A stretch of 64,000 nt of DNA from Micropterus salmoides (GCF_014851395.1 NW_024041150.1:124001-188000), one strand, 5' to 3'. Shown: positions 22,440 to 34,100, counted from the stretch's first letter. Numbers and translations are program-made. The notes: generated by a model not told the origin, from the letters alone.

Positions 22440-22800
22440 TTTTACACTCAGGATAAATGAGTTATTTCAAGGTGAAACTATCTGAAGAAAGAAAACTGAC
22501 TGAAAACATAACCACTGCATGTGATGAGTCCTAGTTAAGATGAATACAGCACCCTGAACTCCGAATGCATTGAACCAGCATTTTGCCAGTTTTCTCTCAG
22601 AAGGACAGTAAAGCAGATTGATTTACGGTTCTTAATTTATTACAATGTAGTGCTGTGCAGATCACCCCTAACCCCCCATTCACATCTCCATTGTCCCTAC
22701 ACCCTCATCCCCTTAACATCACCTCTCTGTCTCTCTCTGAATGAAAGCCTTCATTTAATAGAAGCTGTTGCGGCACTACTGGAAATCTACTGAGGGAGAA
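22440..22800. other. Non-coding stretch, no gene seen
   Basis: No supported feature. Confidence 0.5.
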
Positions 22801-22801
22801 A

Positions 22802-22853
<52 letters not shown>
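22801..22853. repeat. (GA)n microsatellite
   Basis: A nearly pure AG/GA run of about 26 units. Confidence 0.95.
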
Positions 22854-22854
<1 letters not shown>

Positions 22855-22856
<2 letters not shown>

Positions 22857-24290
22857 GGTTTAGTGGGGATAAACCTGCAGGAACTGGGTCACCTCCCATG
22901 ACCCTCCATAGGCACATTTCGAAGCATGCAGACAAAATATGTATTCATCTAGGTGTTGTTCTTTTTTCAATTTGAGGTAGAAAATGTCCATTAATTCATT
23001 TAGGTTATACAAGTGGGTGGCAGATCTCATCCTATCCCCCACACCTCATCATTTTACTATTATCAACATTTTTCTCTCAACTCTACTAATGGGACTGCAT
23101 TTGAATGTCTCCATTAAGCCATCACAAAACATAATGAGGAATGTGAAAGAAAAGAAACTATTCAGTGGCTTACAGGGTGACTGTCTAGCAACAGTATGTC
23201 TGTGGCTTCTTTGTGAGGAAGAATCAGTGGATGAGCAACTACGTGGGTGCATGTTATACTGCATGTGCATCTGTGTCTGTCCTAAATGTGTTTACAGTGT
23301 AAATTAACCCAAGATCCAATTAAATTGATTGCAATCCACTTTACGAATCAATGTGTGGAGTTGATCACATTTAACAAAGTAAGCCATTCTAATCAACACG
23401 AGGCAACTTTGTTAACAAAAATGAAATCTCAGTTGCACAGTCGCTTTTCTGTGATTGGATTCGTAGCCTAGTTGAGTTGTATTTATGCTTTTTTCAGTGA
23501 AACTTATTTGGACTTTGAAAAGTGTGATTGTGTGCATGTGGTTTCTGGCTTGATTGCAAGTAACAACATCATGACATAGAAGAGCAGCTGTTGCCTGCAG
23601 TAAGCTGGTTGGCTGACTGAGGTAAGAGCGACTTTGAGATTATGTAATAAAACACAAGGATAAGATGATGATGGTGGGTTAAAACACAAGAAGCAGAAAC
23701 ACATTGTGGTTTATTTATTTTGTATTTCCAGCGTCTGGTCCATCTACTCCAAACATACATAAAGAGTGGTGTCTTTGTCCTGCCCGAGAGAGCTGTAGAC
23801 TTTGAAGTTGAATCATAATCCAGTCACAGTAACAACAGCTTTAACTTTGTTATGACCTAGTAAAATCTCAGGACAATAAAAGAAAATATAAGACAGCCAT
23901 ATGAAGACCTTGCATAGTCACACACCTTGAACGTTATTAGGCCTCTACATTGAAAGGACTTGGCCTTAGCTATAGAAAATACACTTTTACCACCATGGTT
24001 GGAATAACCTGCCAAGAGGTCCAGGGGCAAAAACGAGCGGTTGGTATGTAGTGAACCCCATATCCCAATGTGTTTACATACACTTAATTAACTAGGTTAC
24101 TGAGAGAAATCAGGTTAACGCAAGTAATCACAGAATAAGTGGACATGCACTGTAGTAATGATTATTGTCAAAGAATTGATCAAAGAATACATACAGCTGG
24201 TCAGTAATCTCATACCTGCCCAATATTATTTTGGAAGCATGGCTTACTTATTGTAAATGTATTAGTGATAGAAGATGCTGTGTCAGTCCT
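22855..24290. other. Non-coding stretch, no gene seen
   Basis: AT-rich, with no repeat ends or exon-like frames that I can support. Confidence 0.5.
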
Positions 24291-24295
24291 GAGGT

Positions 24296-24340
24296 CCAGT
24301 GAGAGGACAGGCATACAGACATCACCTGTCCTCTCACTGG
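24296..24340. repeat. Perfect hairpin, 16-bp stem
   Basis: CCAGTGAGAGGACAGG (24296-24311) and its exact reverse complement (24325-24340) enclose a 13-nt spacer. The stem is too regular to be common by chance. It could be a MITE core, a structured RNA or a chance palindrome. Confidence 0.8.
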
Positions 24341-24366
24341 CACGAATATTCAAATGTTAATTTTAT

Positions 24367-24387
24367 GTCTAAATGTTTCATTTAGAC
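24367..24387. repeat. Small perfect hairpin
   Basis: GTCTAAATG and CATTTAGAC are separated by TTT, 26 bp after the previous hairpin. Confidence 0.7.
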
Positions 24388-24389
24388 AC

Positions 24390-25440
24390 TGACTTATTTA
24401 GACTTGGAGAGGCTACTTTGTGTTAGTTTCAGTTTAGATGGCCTTTGGATGGAATCAATTCAAGTACATGGCATCACTGTTACTTTCCTAGACTGAAGTC
24501 TTTGTCATGCACATGCATGCATGTAAAAAGCTGATTAGAAACCCTTTGACCCAAATACATGACCAAGAAATCTGTGACATAATAAAGATTTAAAGAACTA
24601 CATTTTCACAAATGATTGCTTTACATAAGAGGGACTCGAGATAAGGTGGCAGGCGCCACTTTTATACCTTTTCATATCAGTTAAAACTACGCTTTAGTTG
24701 TGTCTTTTTCCAAACAAATTTGCAGTTGATCAAGTTACCACACACTGAGTGACACATTAAAGCACCATCCATTGGGGTCCCTGAGGGTCTGGGGCTCTGT
24801 AACAGTTGCCTGTTTTGCCACATTGGAAATTCAGACACACTAAAGAGAAGACGTACAAGTGACATGCAGTTTGTTAATTAGACCTGTTACTTGACTTGCC
24901 TTAAAGGAATTATCGCTTGACTAGAAAAGTACTCTTCCAAGCTTTGAGATTTGACTGAGAAAATAAAGAACTTAAAAGCAGCCCTGTCTGCAGTCTGCCT
25001 CCTCTCAGCTCAGCCACGTTCAGTCTTCCCCCCCTTCAGAAACCCTTTATTAACATATATTCAATAGTTAATGGCTTAGATTAGTTTGGTAGAAGAAAGA
25101 TGTATTTATGGAGTTTGAGTAAGTGGGAATTCCAAAGCAGTGAGGAGTCAGAGGACCCTAATGGATGTGTATATTTGTGTCTCTGCATCTGTATTTTGTG
25201 GTGTAGAGGTGATCAGGGATCAAGATGAAAAACAACCACAACACAGGAAACATAACAGGAGTCAACAGACAAAGAAAGAATGGCATAATTTCCCCTCTTT
25301 TTTCACACCATGTTTTGACTCTTCTTCGCTTTCTGCGTCTGTTTCCACTTCCTACCAACCGAGCTGTGTTGAAAGCCTCCAAACGCTTGTCATTCCATGT
25401 GAAATTTCATAGGTAACAAGTTGAGAGGATAGAGTGCACA
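24390..25440. other. Non-coding stretch, no gene seen
   Basis: No supported feature. Confidence 0.5.
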
Positions 25441-25642
25441 CTGTGTGTATATGTGTGTGTATGTGTGTGTGTTGCTGTCTGTATATGAGACAGACAGATC
25501 ATGCGTGCATAAGAGAGGCACAGCACTGTGGGTTAGAAATAGCAGAATATGAGAGCTCTTTCATCCTGAGGCTTGTGTCTAGTTAGGGCAATGCTTCTGA
25601 TTGACTCCGGAGGTGGTGTGTGTGTGTGTGTGTGTGTGTGTG
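25441..25642. repeat. TG-rich region with (TG)n microsatellite
   Basis: There is interrupted TG at 25441-25472 and pure (TG)n at 25615-25642. A pyrimidine-rich tract follows at 25850-25960. Confidence 0.9.
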
Positions 25643-25964
25643 GGCTTTTTTATCCCAGCCTTCTTCAAATGACTCCGTAGGTGACGGCACATACTGTGAG
25701 TGTGAGTATCACTCTGTGTATGTGTGACCTATTTTCCAGCCATTACCCTGTTTTTGAATATTTTGTCAGGTGGCACAGCAGCAATCTAAACAGCTTTAGT
25801 AGCTGCTGCCGAAATGACAGCCACTATTTTACCGTTGGGTGTCCCCATTTCCCTCTCGTTCACTCTCAGACTCTCTTTTTTCTCTCTTTACGTTTATCTG
25901 TCCTACTCTTCCTCTTTCTGCCTGTCTCTCACCCTCTTTTTCATCACTCTATCTGGCTGTAATC

Positions 25965-27120
25965 AATTTTTTCCTCTTGACTTACTGCCTCATTCTCAAT
26001 TTCAGTTTTCATTTGAAATAAATCCATAACTGTCAAACACAAGCAGTTTTGCTAAAGAAGTTTGTAAATTGCAGCATTTCAAGACATACACTTATTTTGA
26101 ATGGGTGTGTAATTTCAGGTTTTGACAAATGAATTAAGTGCAAACCAAGATGTTCACATAATATTATGATCTACAAATCAGTGAGTGTAAATGTGTGTTT
26201 TTTCAGCTTGGTTTAACCTGTAAGGTATTGTTACATTCATTTAAAACGTGAACAATCTCTATCAACAAATATATTTGTTTATCAACTCAATAAGAGTTTG
26301 AGCGATTTTGCATTTCAACAAATGCATCGTGATGAAAAATGTTTTTTCAATTTCAAGATAAAACTTCTGACACCTGGGTCTCACAATGAAGTTTTGTAAC
26401 CCACAGCTGACCCTTGGATTTATTGGTGAGTAGCTGGCTACCTAACAAGATATAATGCGTAAGTAAGACAAACTGGGAGACCCTGGAAGGTGCTTATTTC
26501 CATTTGCTTCCAGTATTTGTGCTAAGCTAGGCTAAATATGACGTGGGAAATATGTCTTTATTGAACAAACTGAGATGTAAATTTCTAAATGTCTTATCTG
26601 ATGTTGGTAAGACAGGACATTTCCTAAGATCAGAAGAGCCGTAAATGTAGATGGGCCACTAGTCAGAGATTCAAGCCCAATTTCAAATTGGCAAAAATCT
26701 GATTTTAGTACTGTGATTTATTTCCTTCATTGTTTTAATGTTTCTGAGTTGGCTCTTCAATGTGATATTTTTCATTTGGTGTATGTTTGTTTTCTAACTG
26801 TTGCAGAGTGTGTGAAGGTGGAATTTTACGTTTTTGAAAATGGGGTTCAGGTTGGAAAGTCTGTAAGGAGGCATACGGGGAAAGGAAGAACTACCCAAAT
26901 TATACTTTATCCATAAAAAGAAGGCTGTAGTTGTCTTGGGCAGATCTCAGGTGTGAATATGCTACTTAAGTGCATGAAGCTGGGTGTTTGTGAAACAGCA
27001 CATGCACACTCAGCAAATGCTCCCCATGAGAAAATGGTTTAAAAAAGTCGACATGCTGGTTTTGTTAAAGTAGGTTACAACCTCAGAATGTGCTGCGTCT
27101 TTTGACTTTTGTTGGCATAA
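25965..27120. other. Non-coding stretch with repeat scraps
   Basis: Near 26.46-26.54 kb GGAAGGTGCTTATTTCC and GTATTTGTGCTAAGCTAGGC recall a common fish repeat. A possible piece of the same family is at 28.0 kb (AAATATGCTTATTTGTCTCC). No gene seen. Confidence 0.4.
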
Positions 27121-27129
27121 ATAGGGCCA

Positions 27130-27640
27130 ACTAGAAATAAATTTTAGCTAAATCCCCTGAGATAATTATGTCCTCCACCATGAAATCCTCATGTATGATG
27201 TCTTTTACTTATAAATGAATAAACAATGCTTCTATTTGGGGCAATAATTATTAGTTTCCTCACGCCGTCAGTAGTTGCTGCAATGCCGTACTGCCCTGTG
27301 GAAATTCTAAATAGGTTTTAGAACAGCCGTCAGCAAGACGGAGGTGAAAAATGTGTCCAGACAAGAACTAAATTAGCTAATCTAATTTTATGTCCTTGCA
27401 TGTGTGTTCCTTGTCCGTGTGTATTTGTTGCTGTGTATATTTGCCTGTGTAGCAGCCATTGTGTGCTTGTGCCTTAGTGCACACCCATTCCTGCACTTTG
27501 TGTGCTGTAATTGAGCCATCGCTTGGCGGATGTTGCTTGAGCACACAACAGCTTTCTAGCTAGCTAAACAGCCGCTATAATTGAAATTAAAAGGTAACCA
27601 CATTCATCATGCTGAGCTTGGGTTTAATTGAAATGTATGT
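27130..27640. promoter_or_regulatory. Candidate conserved non-coding element
   Basis: Repeat-free, high-complexity DNA with many homeodomain and related words: GAGATAATTATG, GGCAATAATTATTAG, AAATTAGCTAATCTAATTTT, GCTGTAATTGAGCC, GCTATAATTGAAATTAAAAG and GGGTTTAATTGAAATG. These are mixed with GC-containing words such as CATCGCTTGGCGGATG. This texture is characteristic of enhancers near developmental regulators. Inference only; conservation cannot be tested here. Confidence 0.4.
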
Positions 27641-27871
27641 TTGTTTGTGTGCATCTGTGAGAAAGAGAGGGAAGGAGGGAGGGATAGAGAGACAGCGGAG
27701 AACAAAAGCTATAGAGTGAAAGATGGAGGGAGACAAAGTTTGTGTGAATGTTAATGAAAATGTGTTTGAGAAGGAGTCTGAATGTGTAATGAGGCTGCGA
27801 AGCTAAGACTCCATATCTGTACCTGTCTTGGTGATAAATAACCTGGGAGACAGATAGCATCCACAAACACC

Positions 27872-27901
27872 TTACCCCACCCCACCCCCCCACCCCACCC
27901 T
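27872..27901. repeat. CCCCACC-type low-complexity tract
   Basis: A C-rich run, CCCCACCCC-like, preceded by a purine-rich tract at 27660-27740. Confidence 0.85.
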
Positions 27902-28061
27902 CTTCCAGCCTTTCTTTCACTTTGCACATTTCTCATCAAACTCTCTGCTTTTATATATTTTCAATCCCTCTCCTCAAGCTCCAAATGCTAGTCAACATGT
28001 TAAAGAGAAAATTCAACATGTTAAATATGCTTATTTGTCTCCTGAGGGCAGGGGGAAACAT

Positions 28062-28073
28062 GGGGGGGGGGGG
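28062..28073. repeat. G12 homopolymer
   Basis: Twelve consecutive G just after AAACAT, a likely slippage site. Confidence 0.9.
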
Positions 28074-28074
28074 T

Positions 28075-29420
28075 ACGTCTGCTAACACTTAACCACTGTT
28101 AGTGGTGGTGTGGAAAAGGAAGGATCACGCTATTTACCACTGAAACTGATCGATCTTGACCTTCGCAGGTACATTTTAAAGTTCTATAGTTGACTAGATA
28201 ATTAGCTAACCTGCAGACAGACAGCAGTACACATGGTGTGTTTTTGTTTAGTAGCTTTAGTTACAGGGCAAGCCTTGTGACTTTTTTAAAGCTAATGGTT
28301 GTTGTTCTTTGTGTAGAGGCTGCTGTTTGGCAGTTAATCACTGTGAACGTCAGCTTATGATAGAACGGTGACCTTTAACAACACAGAGCCAAAAGATACA
28401 CATTATGCCCTTAGTCTGAGGTTAGATTTTCATTGCAACATGAAACCATTGTAACGTTATAATATGATGCATGCCATGACCCCTGGTGCACATCTAGCAG
28501 GATTTAACCATCGCTTCTGGCAAATACCAATACTCTTTCTTTCCTGCTGCTTAAAAACAAGTATGGAGAGAGAAGCAAAGCCTGTGAAGTGATATCTGTG
28601 TCCAAACTACACAGTGAAGATACCTCTATAGGTAAATAAAAGTTTGTTTTCTGGGGTGGTTTGGGTACACAGCACCTTTGAACAACCTCATAACACCTGA
28701 TGTTCTAAGATCTTTTAAAAGCTAAATGCCCACTTTTGTGGAACTTCATGATATCATACATAACTCCAGTATAGCAATGTCTAACCTTCACCAGTAGAGA
28801 GTCACATTCAACTCCTGGAACTTGAAGATTTAAAGTATAGACTGCAAGGTGCTTCTGAGTACCATATAGTGATGTTCAATTTATCACTCACTGTCACAGC
28901 ACTCTCCTGGCTCAGGGCTGCCGCTGCTCCTTGACAGGACGTCATTCTCAACTTCATTGACCTCACTTCAACTTTCCAAGGCCCCAGCTTCTGACATCTG
29001 TCAGTTAATTTACTGCTTTTCTATTCAGAACCTTGCTATTATATAACCGCACCTTCATGGGCTTTTATATGGATAGAATATTATGCAGTGAAATACCGTG
29101 GACAGTGAAGCAGATAAATAGTCTAGCCCACAGAAAGGCCAGATGACTCGCAAGTAAAGGCGCAATCTGTCAATTTTACATGTGAAAAGTCAATTGTGAA
29201 AATAGTTATAATGGTAATGTTTTTTGTATATCTGGGGAAGCTTTGTCAAATCTGACAAAAATAATCCTCATGATGTACTTTGGTACCAGACTAGGCTTGG
29301 AGACTACAGCCTATGTTACAAACTGGAGGTATAGGGTATAGGGTCATTGTAAAGCTCAATGTGAGCAGCTCCGGCTGGCGCCATCTTCCCTGGAAACCTG
29401 GTTGCTGAAACTCTAAGTGC
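28075..29420. other. Non-coding stretch, no gene seen
   Basis: No supported feature up to the start of the LINE. Confidence 0.5.
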
Positions 29421-29429
29421 TTGATCCAT

Positions 29430-29856
29430 GCCAACTGCCTGGCAATTGAGCTGAACCAGTTCTACTGCCGCTTTGAGAGTCAATCAGACACCATCCCCCG
29501 TGACTCCTCCGATCAGCTTCAGCCTCAGTCCACCACTTCCCCCCCCCCCCCCACCCCCTCCCCAGAGCTGGCCAGCCCCACCCCCTCCCCTCCTCTCTCC
29601 ATCACAGAGAGGGAAGTCAACGGTCTTTTCAGGAGGCAGAAACCCCGCAAAGCAGCTGGGCCGGACTCTGTCTCCCCATCCACCCTGAAGCACTGTGCTG
29701 ATCAGCTGTCTCAGGTGTTCACAGACATTTTTAACACCTCTCTGGAGACATGCCATGTGCCAGCCTGCTTCAAAGCCTCCTCCATCATCCCTATCCCCAA
29801 GAAACCAAGGACCACAGGACTAAACGACTTCAGACCCATCACCCTGACCTCTGTTG
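29430..29856 (+). pseudogene. Outer LINE RT, N-terminal part
   Basis: The translated piece begins around NCLAIELNQFYCRFESQ, has a Pro/Ser-rich linker encoded by a C-rich tract, and then the RT-entry motif RRQKPRKAAGPDSVSP. It continues with TDIFNTSLETCHVPACFK and SIIPIPKKP...DFRPITLTSV, the first fingers motifs of Rex1/CR1-type reverse transcriptases. The reading frame is open through about 430 bp and is then cut by the inner LINE. The upstream endonuclease is missing, consistent with 5' truncation at integration. Confidence 0.85.
29852..29856. repeat. Probable target site duplication of inner LINE, left
   Basis: TGTTG is repeated at 35008-35012 right after the TTGAA tail. It is short and partly ambiguous with the tail, but removing one copy restores the outer element's frame. 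Confidence 0.6.
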
Positions 29857-30138
29857 GCTGACGTATTGCGGTAAGCGTGTCGACTCATTTCCGTTTCCGG
29901 TGCTTGTGTGTTGGTACCGTGTTGTGCTGCTCTCGCTAAATAACAGTTACATTTGTTAGATTACAGCGGCCAACTGTTCGCTAAACACTTATTCTTTACA
30001 GTAATTTTGCCTAAGCACTCACAGTTCTTTCCATCTTTTAGTGACTGCTGTTCAATCTCATAGTTGTTCTAAAGTTTTGGTAACTGACGCTACAGTACTT
30101 TAGCTTAGCCGTTAGCGACTTTAGCTTAGCAGCTAGCG
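29857..30138 (+). promoter_or_regulatory. LINE 5'UTR, presumed internal promoter
   Basis: About 280 bp between the insertion point and the ORF1 start. It ends with two tandem 21-bp units of CTTTAGCTTAGC(C/A)G(T/C)TAGCGA at 30098-30118 and 30119-30139, the second running into the ATG. LINEs of this type carry their promoter here; no specific element is identified. Confidence 0.5.
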
Positions 30139-31026
30139 ATGGCTTCTCCTTCTCCCTCTCTCTCTCCTACTTTCTCCTGCTCGGTGTGTCAGATGTTTAG
30201 TTACTCCTCTGCCTCCTTTAGCGGTAATGGTACATGTAATAAGTGTAGTTTATTTATAGACATGGAGGCGAGGCTCAGTGAGTTAGAAGTCCGGCTCCGC
30301 ACCCTGGTAGATCAGTCTTTAGCTACTGTAGCTAGCCAGTCCCCGGTAGTCGGTGCGGAACGGCCTGAGTTAGCCTCTGGTAGCCGTCCTCCGGCATCCC
30401 CTGTGCAGCCAGGAAAGGGGGGCTGGGTGACTGTCCGAAGGAGGAATAGTAAGCATTCAAAGTCCACGGGGCATCATCAACCTGTTCACGTTTCTAACAG
30501 ATTTTCCCCACTCAGCGACACACCCGCTGAGAAACCAACTCTGATCATTGGCAGCTCCATTTTGAGAAACGTGAATTTAGCGAAGCCAGCGGCCATAGTT
30601 AAGTGCATCCCTGGGGCCAGAGCGGGCGACATTGAGTCTTATTTGAAACTGCTGGCTAAGGATAAACGTAAATACAGTAAGATTGTTATTCACGTCGGCG
30701 GTAATGACTCCCGGTTACGCCAATCGGAGGTCACTAAGATTAATGTTGAGTCGGTGTGTACATATGCAAAAACAATGTCGGACACCGTAGTTTTCTCTGG
30801 ACCCCTGCCAAATCTGACCAGTGATGACATGTATAGCCGCATGTCGTCATTCCGCCGCTGGTTGTCGAGGTGGTGTCCAGCAAACGATGTGGGCTTTGTT
30901 GATCATTGGCAGACTTTCTGGGGAAGACCTGGTCTGATCCGGAGAGACGGCATCCATCCCACTTGGGAAGGAGCAGCTCTCATTTCTAGAAATCTGGCCA
31001 AGTTTATTAGTGGACCAAATCCATGA
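30139..31026 (+). CDS. LINE ORF1 protein with SGNH esterase-like domain, intact
   Basis: A complete 295-residue frame. Residues 14-36 (CSVC...CNKC) form a zinc-ribbon-like C-x2-C...C-x2-C pair. Residues 42-60 are a short heptad-like coiled coil (MEARLSELEVRLRTLVDQ). Residues 61-130 are a basic, low-complexity linker. From about 134 the SGNH hydrolase fold follows: block I IIGSSILR with Ser140 as likely nucleophile, Gly159 in block II, GGND with Asn189 in block III, and DGIHP with Asp270/His273 in block V. All four SGNH blocks look preserved. Known CR1/L2 ORF1 proteins combine such an esterase with nucleic acid binding; the esterase's role in retrotransposition is unsettled. The ATG follows a 21-bp tandem duplication. 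ORF2 begins 157 bp downstream. Confidence 0.9.
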   Translation: MASPSPSLSPTFSCSVCQMFSYSSASFSGNGTCNKCSLFIDMEARLSELEVRLRTLVDQSLATVASQSPVVGAERPELASGSRPPASPVQPGKGGWVTVRRRNSKHSKSTGHHQPVHVSNRFSPLSDTPAEKPTLIIGSSILRNVNLAKPAAIVKCIPGARAGDIESYLKLLAKDKRKYSKIVIHVGGNDSRLRQSEVTKINVESVCTYAKTMSDTVVFSGPLPNLTSDDMYSRMSSFRRWLSRWCPANDVGFVDHWQTFWGRPGLIRRDGIHPTWEGAALISRNLAKFISGPNP

Positions 31027-31050
31027 CAACCCAGAGTTGAGACCAGGAGG

Positions 31051-31180
31051 CAGAGTCGCAGTTTAACACACTTCTCTGCCCTTCTTTTTCAGCAGTTACC
31101 CACCCAAAACCCTACGCAGAGTCGCAGTCTAACACACTTCTCTGCTCCTCCATTTCAGGAGTTACTTAGTGAAAACCCTA
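31051..31180 (+). repeat. 66-bp tandem duplication between ORF1 and ORF2
   Basis: Two adjacent units start CAGAGTCGCAGT(T/C)TAACACA and end near CCCTAC/CCCTAT. They fill almost the whole ORF1-ORF2 linker, just before the ORF2 start. Confidence 0.85.
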
Positions 31181-31182
31181 TA

Positions 31183-34100
31183 GTGACGGTGTCTGTCCCC
31201 CGACCATCGAAATTATTTAAAAAGGTAAACAGAAGAGGAGCTGTGCATAAAAACCTTATAAAAATTAAAACCACAAGAGCAATAGTGCAAACAAATAGGA
31301 GAGTTAAATGTGGACTCTTAAACATCAGATCTCTCTCTTCTAAAGGTGTACTAGTAAATGAACTAATATCAGATTATGATATTGATTTATTTGGTCTTAC
31401 TGAAACCTGGCTGGGTGATGGAGAATATGTTAGCCTAAATGAATCCACCCCTCCCAGTCATATTAATACTCACATTCCTCGAGGCACAGGCCGAGGAGGT
31501 GGAGTTGCAGCTATCTTCGACTCTAGCCTATTAATCAGCTCTAAACCTAAACTAAACTATAACTCATTTGAAAGTCTTGTTCTTAGTCTTTCGCACCCAA
31601 GTTGGAAATCACTGCAACCAATTCTTTTTGTTATAGTGTACCGAGCACCTGGCCCGTATTCTGAATTCTTATCTGAATTTGCAGAGTTTTTGTCAACTTT
31701 AGTCCTTAAAACGGACAAAGTTATTATTGTAGGGGATTTTAATATTCATGTAGATGTTGAGAATGACAGCTTCAGTACTGCGTTTATCTCTTTGTTAGAT
31801 TCCATCGGCTTCTCTCAGAGTGTTCATGAACCGACTCACTGTTTTAACCACACCCTTGACCTTGTTTTGGTGTATGGTATTGAAATTGAACATTTAGTGG
31901 TGTTCCCACAGAATCCCTCTTTATCCGACCACTGTTTGATAACTTTTGAGTTTGTATTGCTGAACTACTCGCCATTGGGCAAAAATTTCTATACAAGATG
32001 TCTGTCTGATAGTGCTATAGCTAAATTTAAGGATGCGATTCCATCAGCTCTAAATACATTATCTAGTCACAAAGTAACGGAGGACTCCTATGCTAATTTC
32101 AGTCCCTCCCAAATCGATCATCTTGTTGATAGTGCTGCTGGCTCGCTGCGAATGACACTCGACTCTGTAGCCCCTCTAAAAAAGAAAATACTAAAACAAA
32201 GACGGTTAGCTCCATGGTATAATACTGAAACTCGCAAATTAAAGCAAATATCACGGAAACTTGAGAGGAATTGGCGTTCCACCAAAGTGGAAAATTCTCG
32301 TTTAATTTGGCAAGATAGTCTTAAAACTTATAGGAAGGCCCTCCGTAATGCCAGAGCAGCGTACTACTCGTCATTAATAGAGGAAAATAGGAACAACCCC
32401 AGGTTTCTTTTCAGCACTGTAGCCAGGCTGACAGAGAGTCACAGCTCTATTGAGCCAAGTATTCCCATAGCTCTCAGTAGTTACGACTTCATGAGCTTCT
32501 TTAATGATAAAATTCTAGCTATTAGAGACAAAATTCACCAAGACCTGCCCTCAACTGGCACCGACTTATCTCTAAACTCAGGAACCTTAGAAACAGCTGT
32601 AGAACCAGATACATGTTTAGACTGTTTTGCTTCCCTCAATCTTTACCAACTAACTTCAATAATTTCTTCATCTAAACCATCAACCTGCCTCTTAGACCCC
32701 ATCCCGACTAGGCTGCTTAAAGATGTTTTACCCTTAGTCAGCACCTCTATACTAGATATGATCAATCTATCTTTATCAACAGGCTATGTACCACAGTACT
32801 TTAAAGTAGCTGTAATTAAACCTCTTCTGAAAAAGCCCAAACTTGATCCGGATGTTTTATCAAACTATAGACCTATATCTAACCTTCCATTTCTCTCTAA
32901 GGTTCTGGAGAAAGCAGTTGCTAAACAGCTGTGTGACTTTCTACAGAGCAATAGTTTATTTGAGGATTTTCAGTCAGGATTTAGAGCTCATCATAGCACA
33001 GAGACAGCACTGGTGAAAATTACTAATGACCTCCTTATTGCATCAGACAAAGGACTTGTCTCTGTACTGGTTTTATTAGATCTTAGTGCTGCATTTGATA
33101 CCATTGACCATCAGATCCTATTGCAGAGACTGGAATATTTCATTGGCATTAAAGGAACCGCTCTAAGCTGGTTTAAGTCCTATTTATCAGATCGATTTCA
33201 GTTTGTACATGTTAACGATGAGTCCTCCATGCACGCCAAAGTTACTCATGGAGTTCCTCAAGGATCTGTCCTTGGACCAATCCTCTTCACTTTATATTGC
33301 TTCCTTTAGGCAATATTATCAGGAAACATTCCATAAGCTTTCATTGTTATGCAGATGATACTCAGTTATATCTATCGATCAAGCCAGATGAAACTCATCA
33401 GTTAGCTAAACTTCAAATGTGCCTTCAGGATGTTAAAACCTGGATGAGCTGTAATTTTCTTATGTTAAACTCAGATAAAACTGAAGTTATGTTCTGGGGC
33501 CTAAGCACCTCCGTGACGCATTATCTAAAGATATAGTTTCCCTGGATGGCATCGCCTTGGCCTCCAGCACCACTGTGAGGAATCTTGGAGTTATCTTTGA
33601 TCAGGACATGTCGTTTAAGTCCCACATTAAGCAAATTTCAAGGACCGCCTTTTTTCACCTACGTAATATTGCGAAAATCAGGAACATCCTGTCTAAAAAT
33701 GATGCAGAAAAACTAGTCCATGCATTTGTTACTTCTAGGCTGGATTACTGCAATTCCTTATTATCAGGCTGCTCGAAAAAGTCCATTAAGACTCTTCAGC
33801 TGATCCAGAATGCTGCAGCACGTGTTCTGACAGGAACCAGGAAAAGAGATCACATTTCTCCTGTTTTAGCTTCTTTGCATTGGCTTCCAGTAAAATCCAG
33901 AATAGAATTTAAAATCATTCTTCTTACCTACAAAGCTCTTAATGGTCAGGCACCATCTTATCTTAAAGAGCTCATAGTACCTTACTACCCCACCAGAGCA
34001 CTGCGCTCCCAGAATGCAGGGTTACTTGTGGTTCCTAGAGTCTCCAAAAGTAGACTAGGAGCCAGAGCGTTCAGCTATCAAGCTCCTCTCCTGTGGAACC

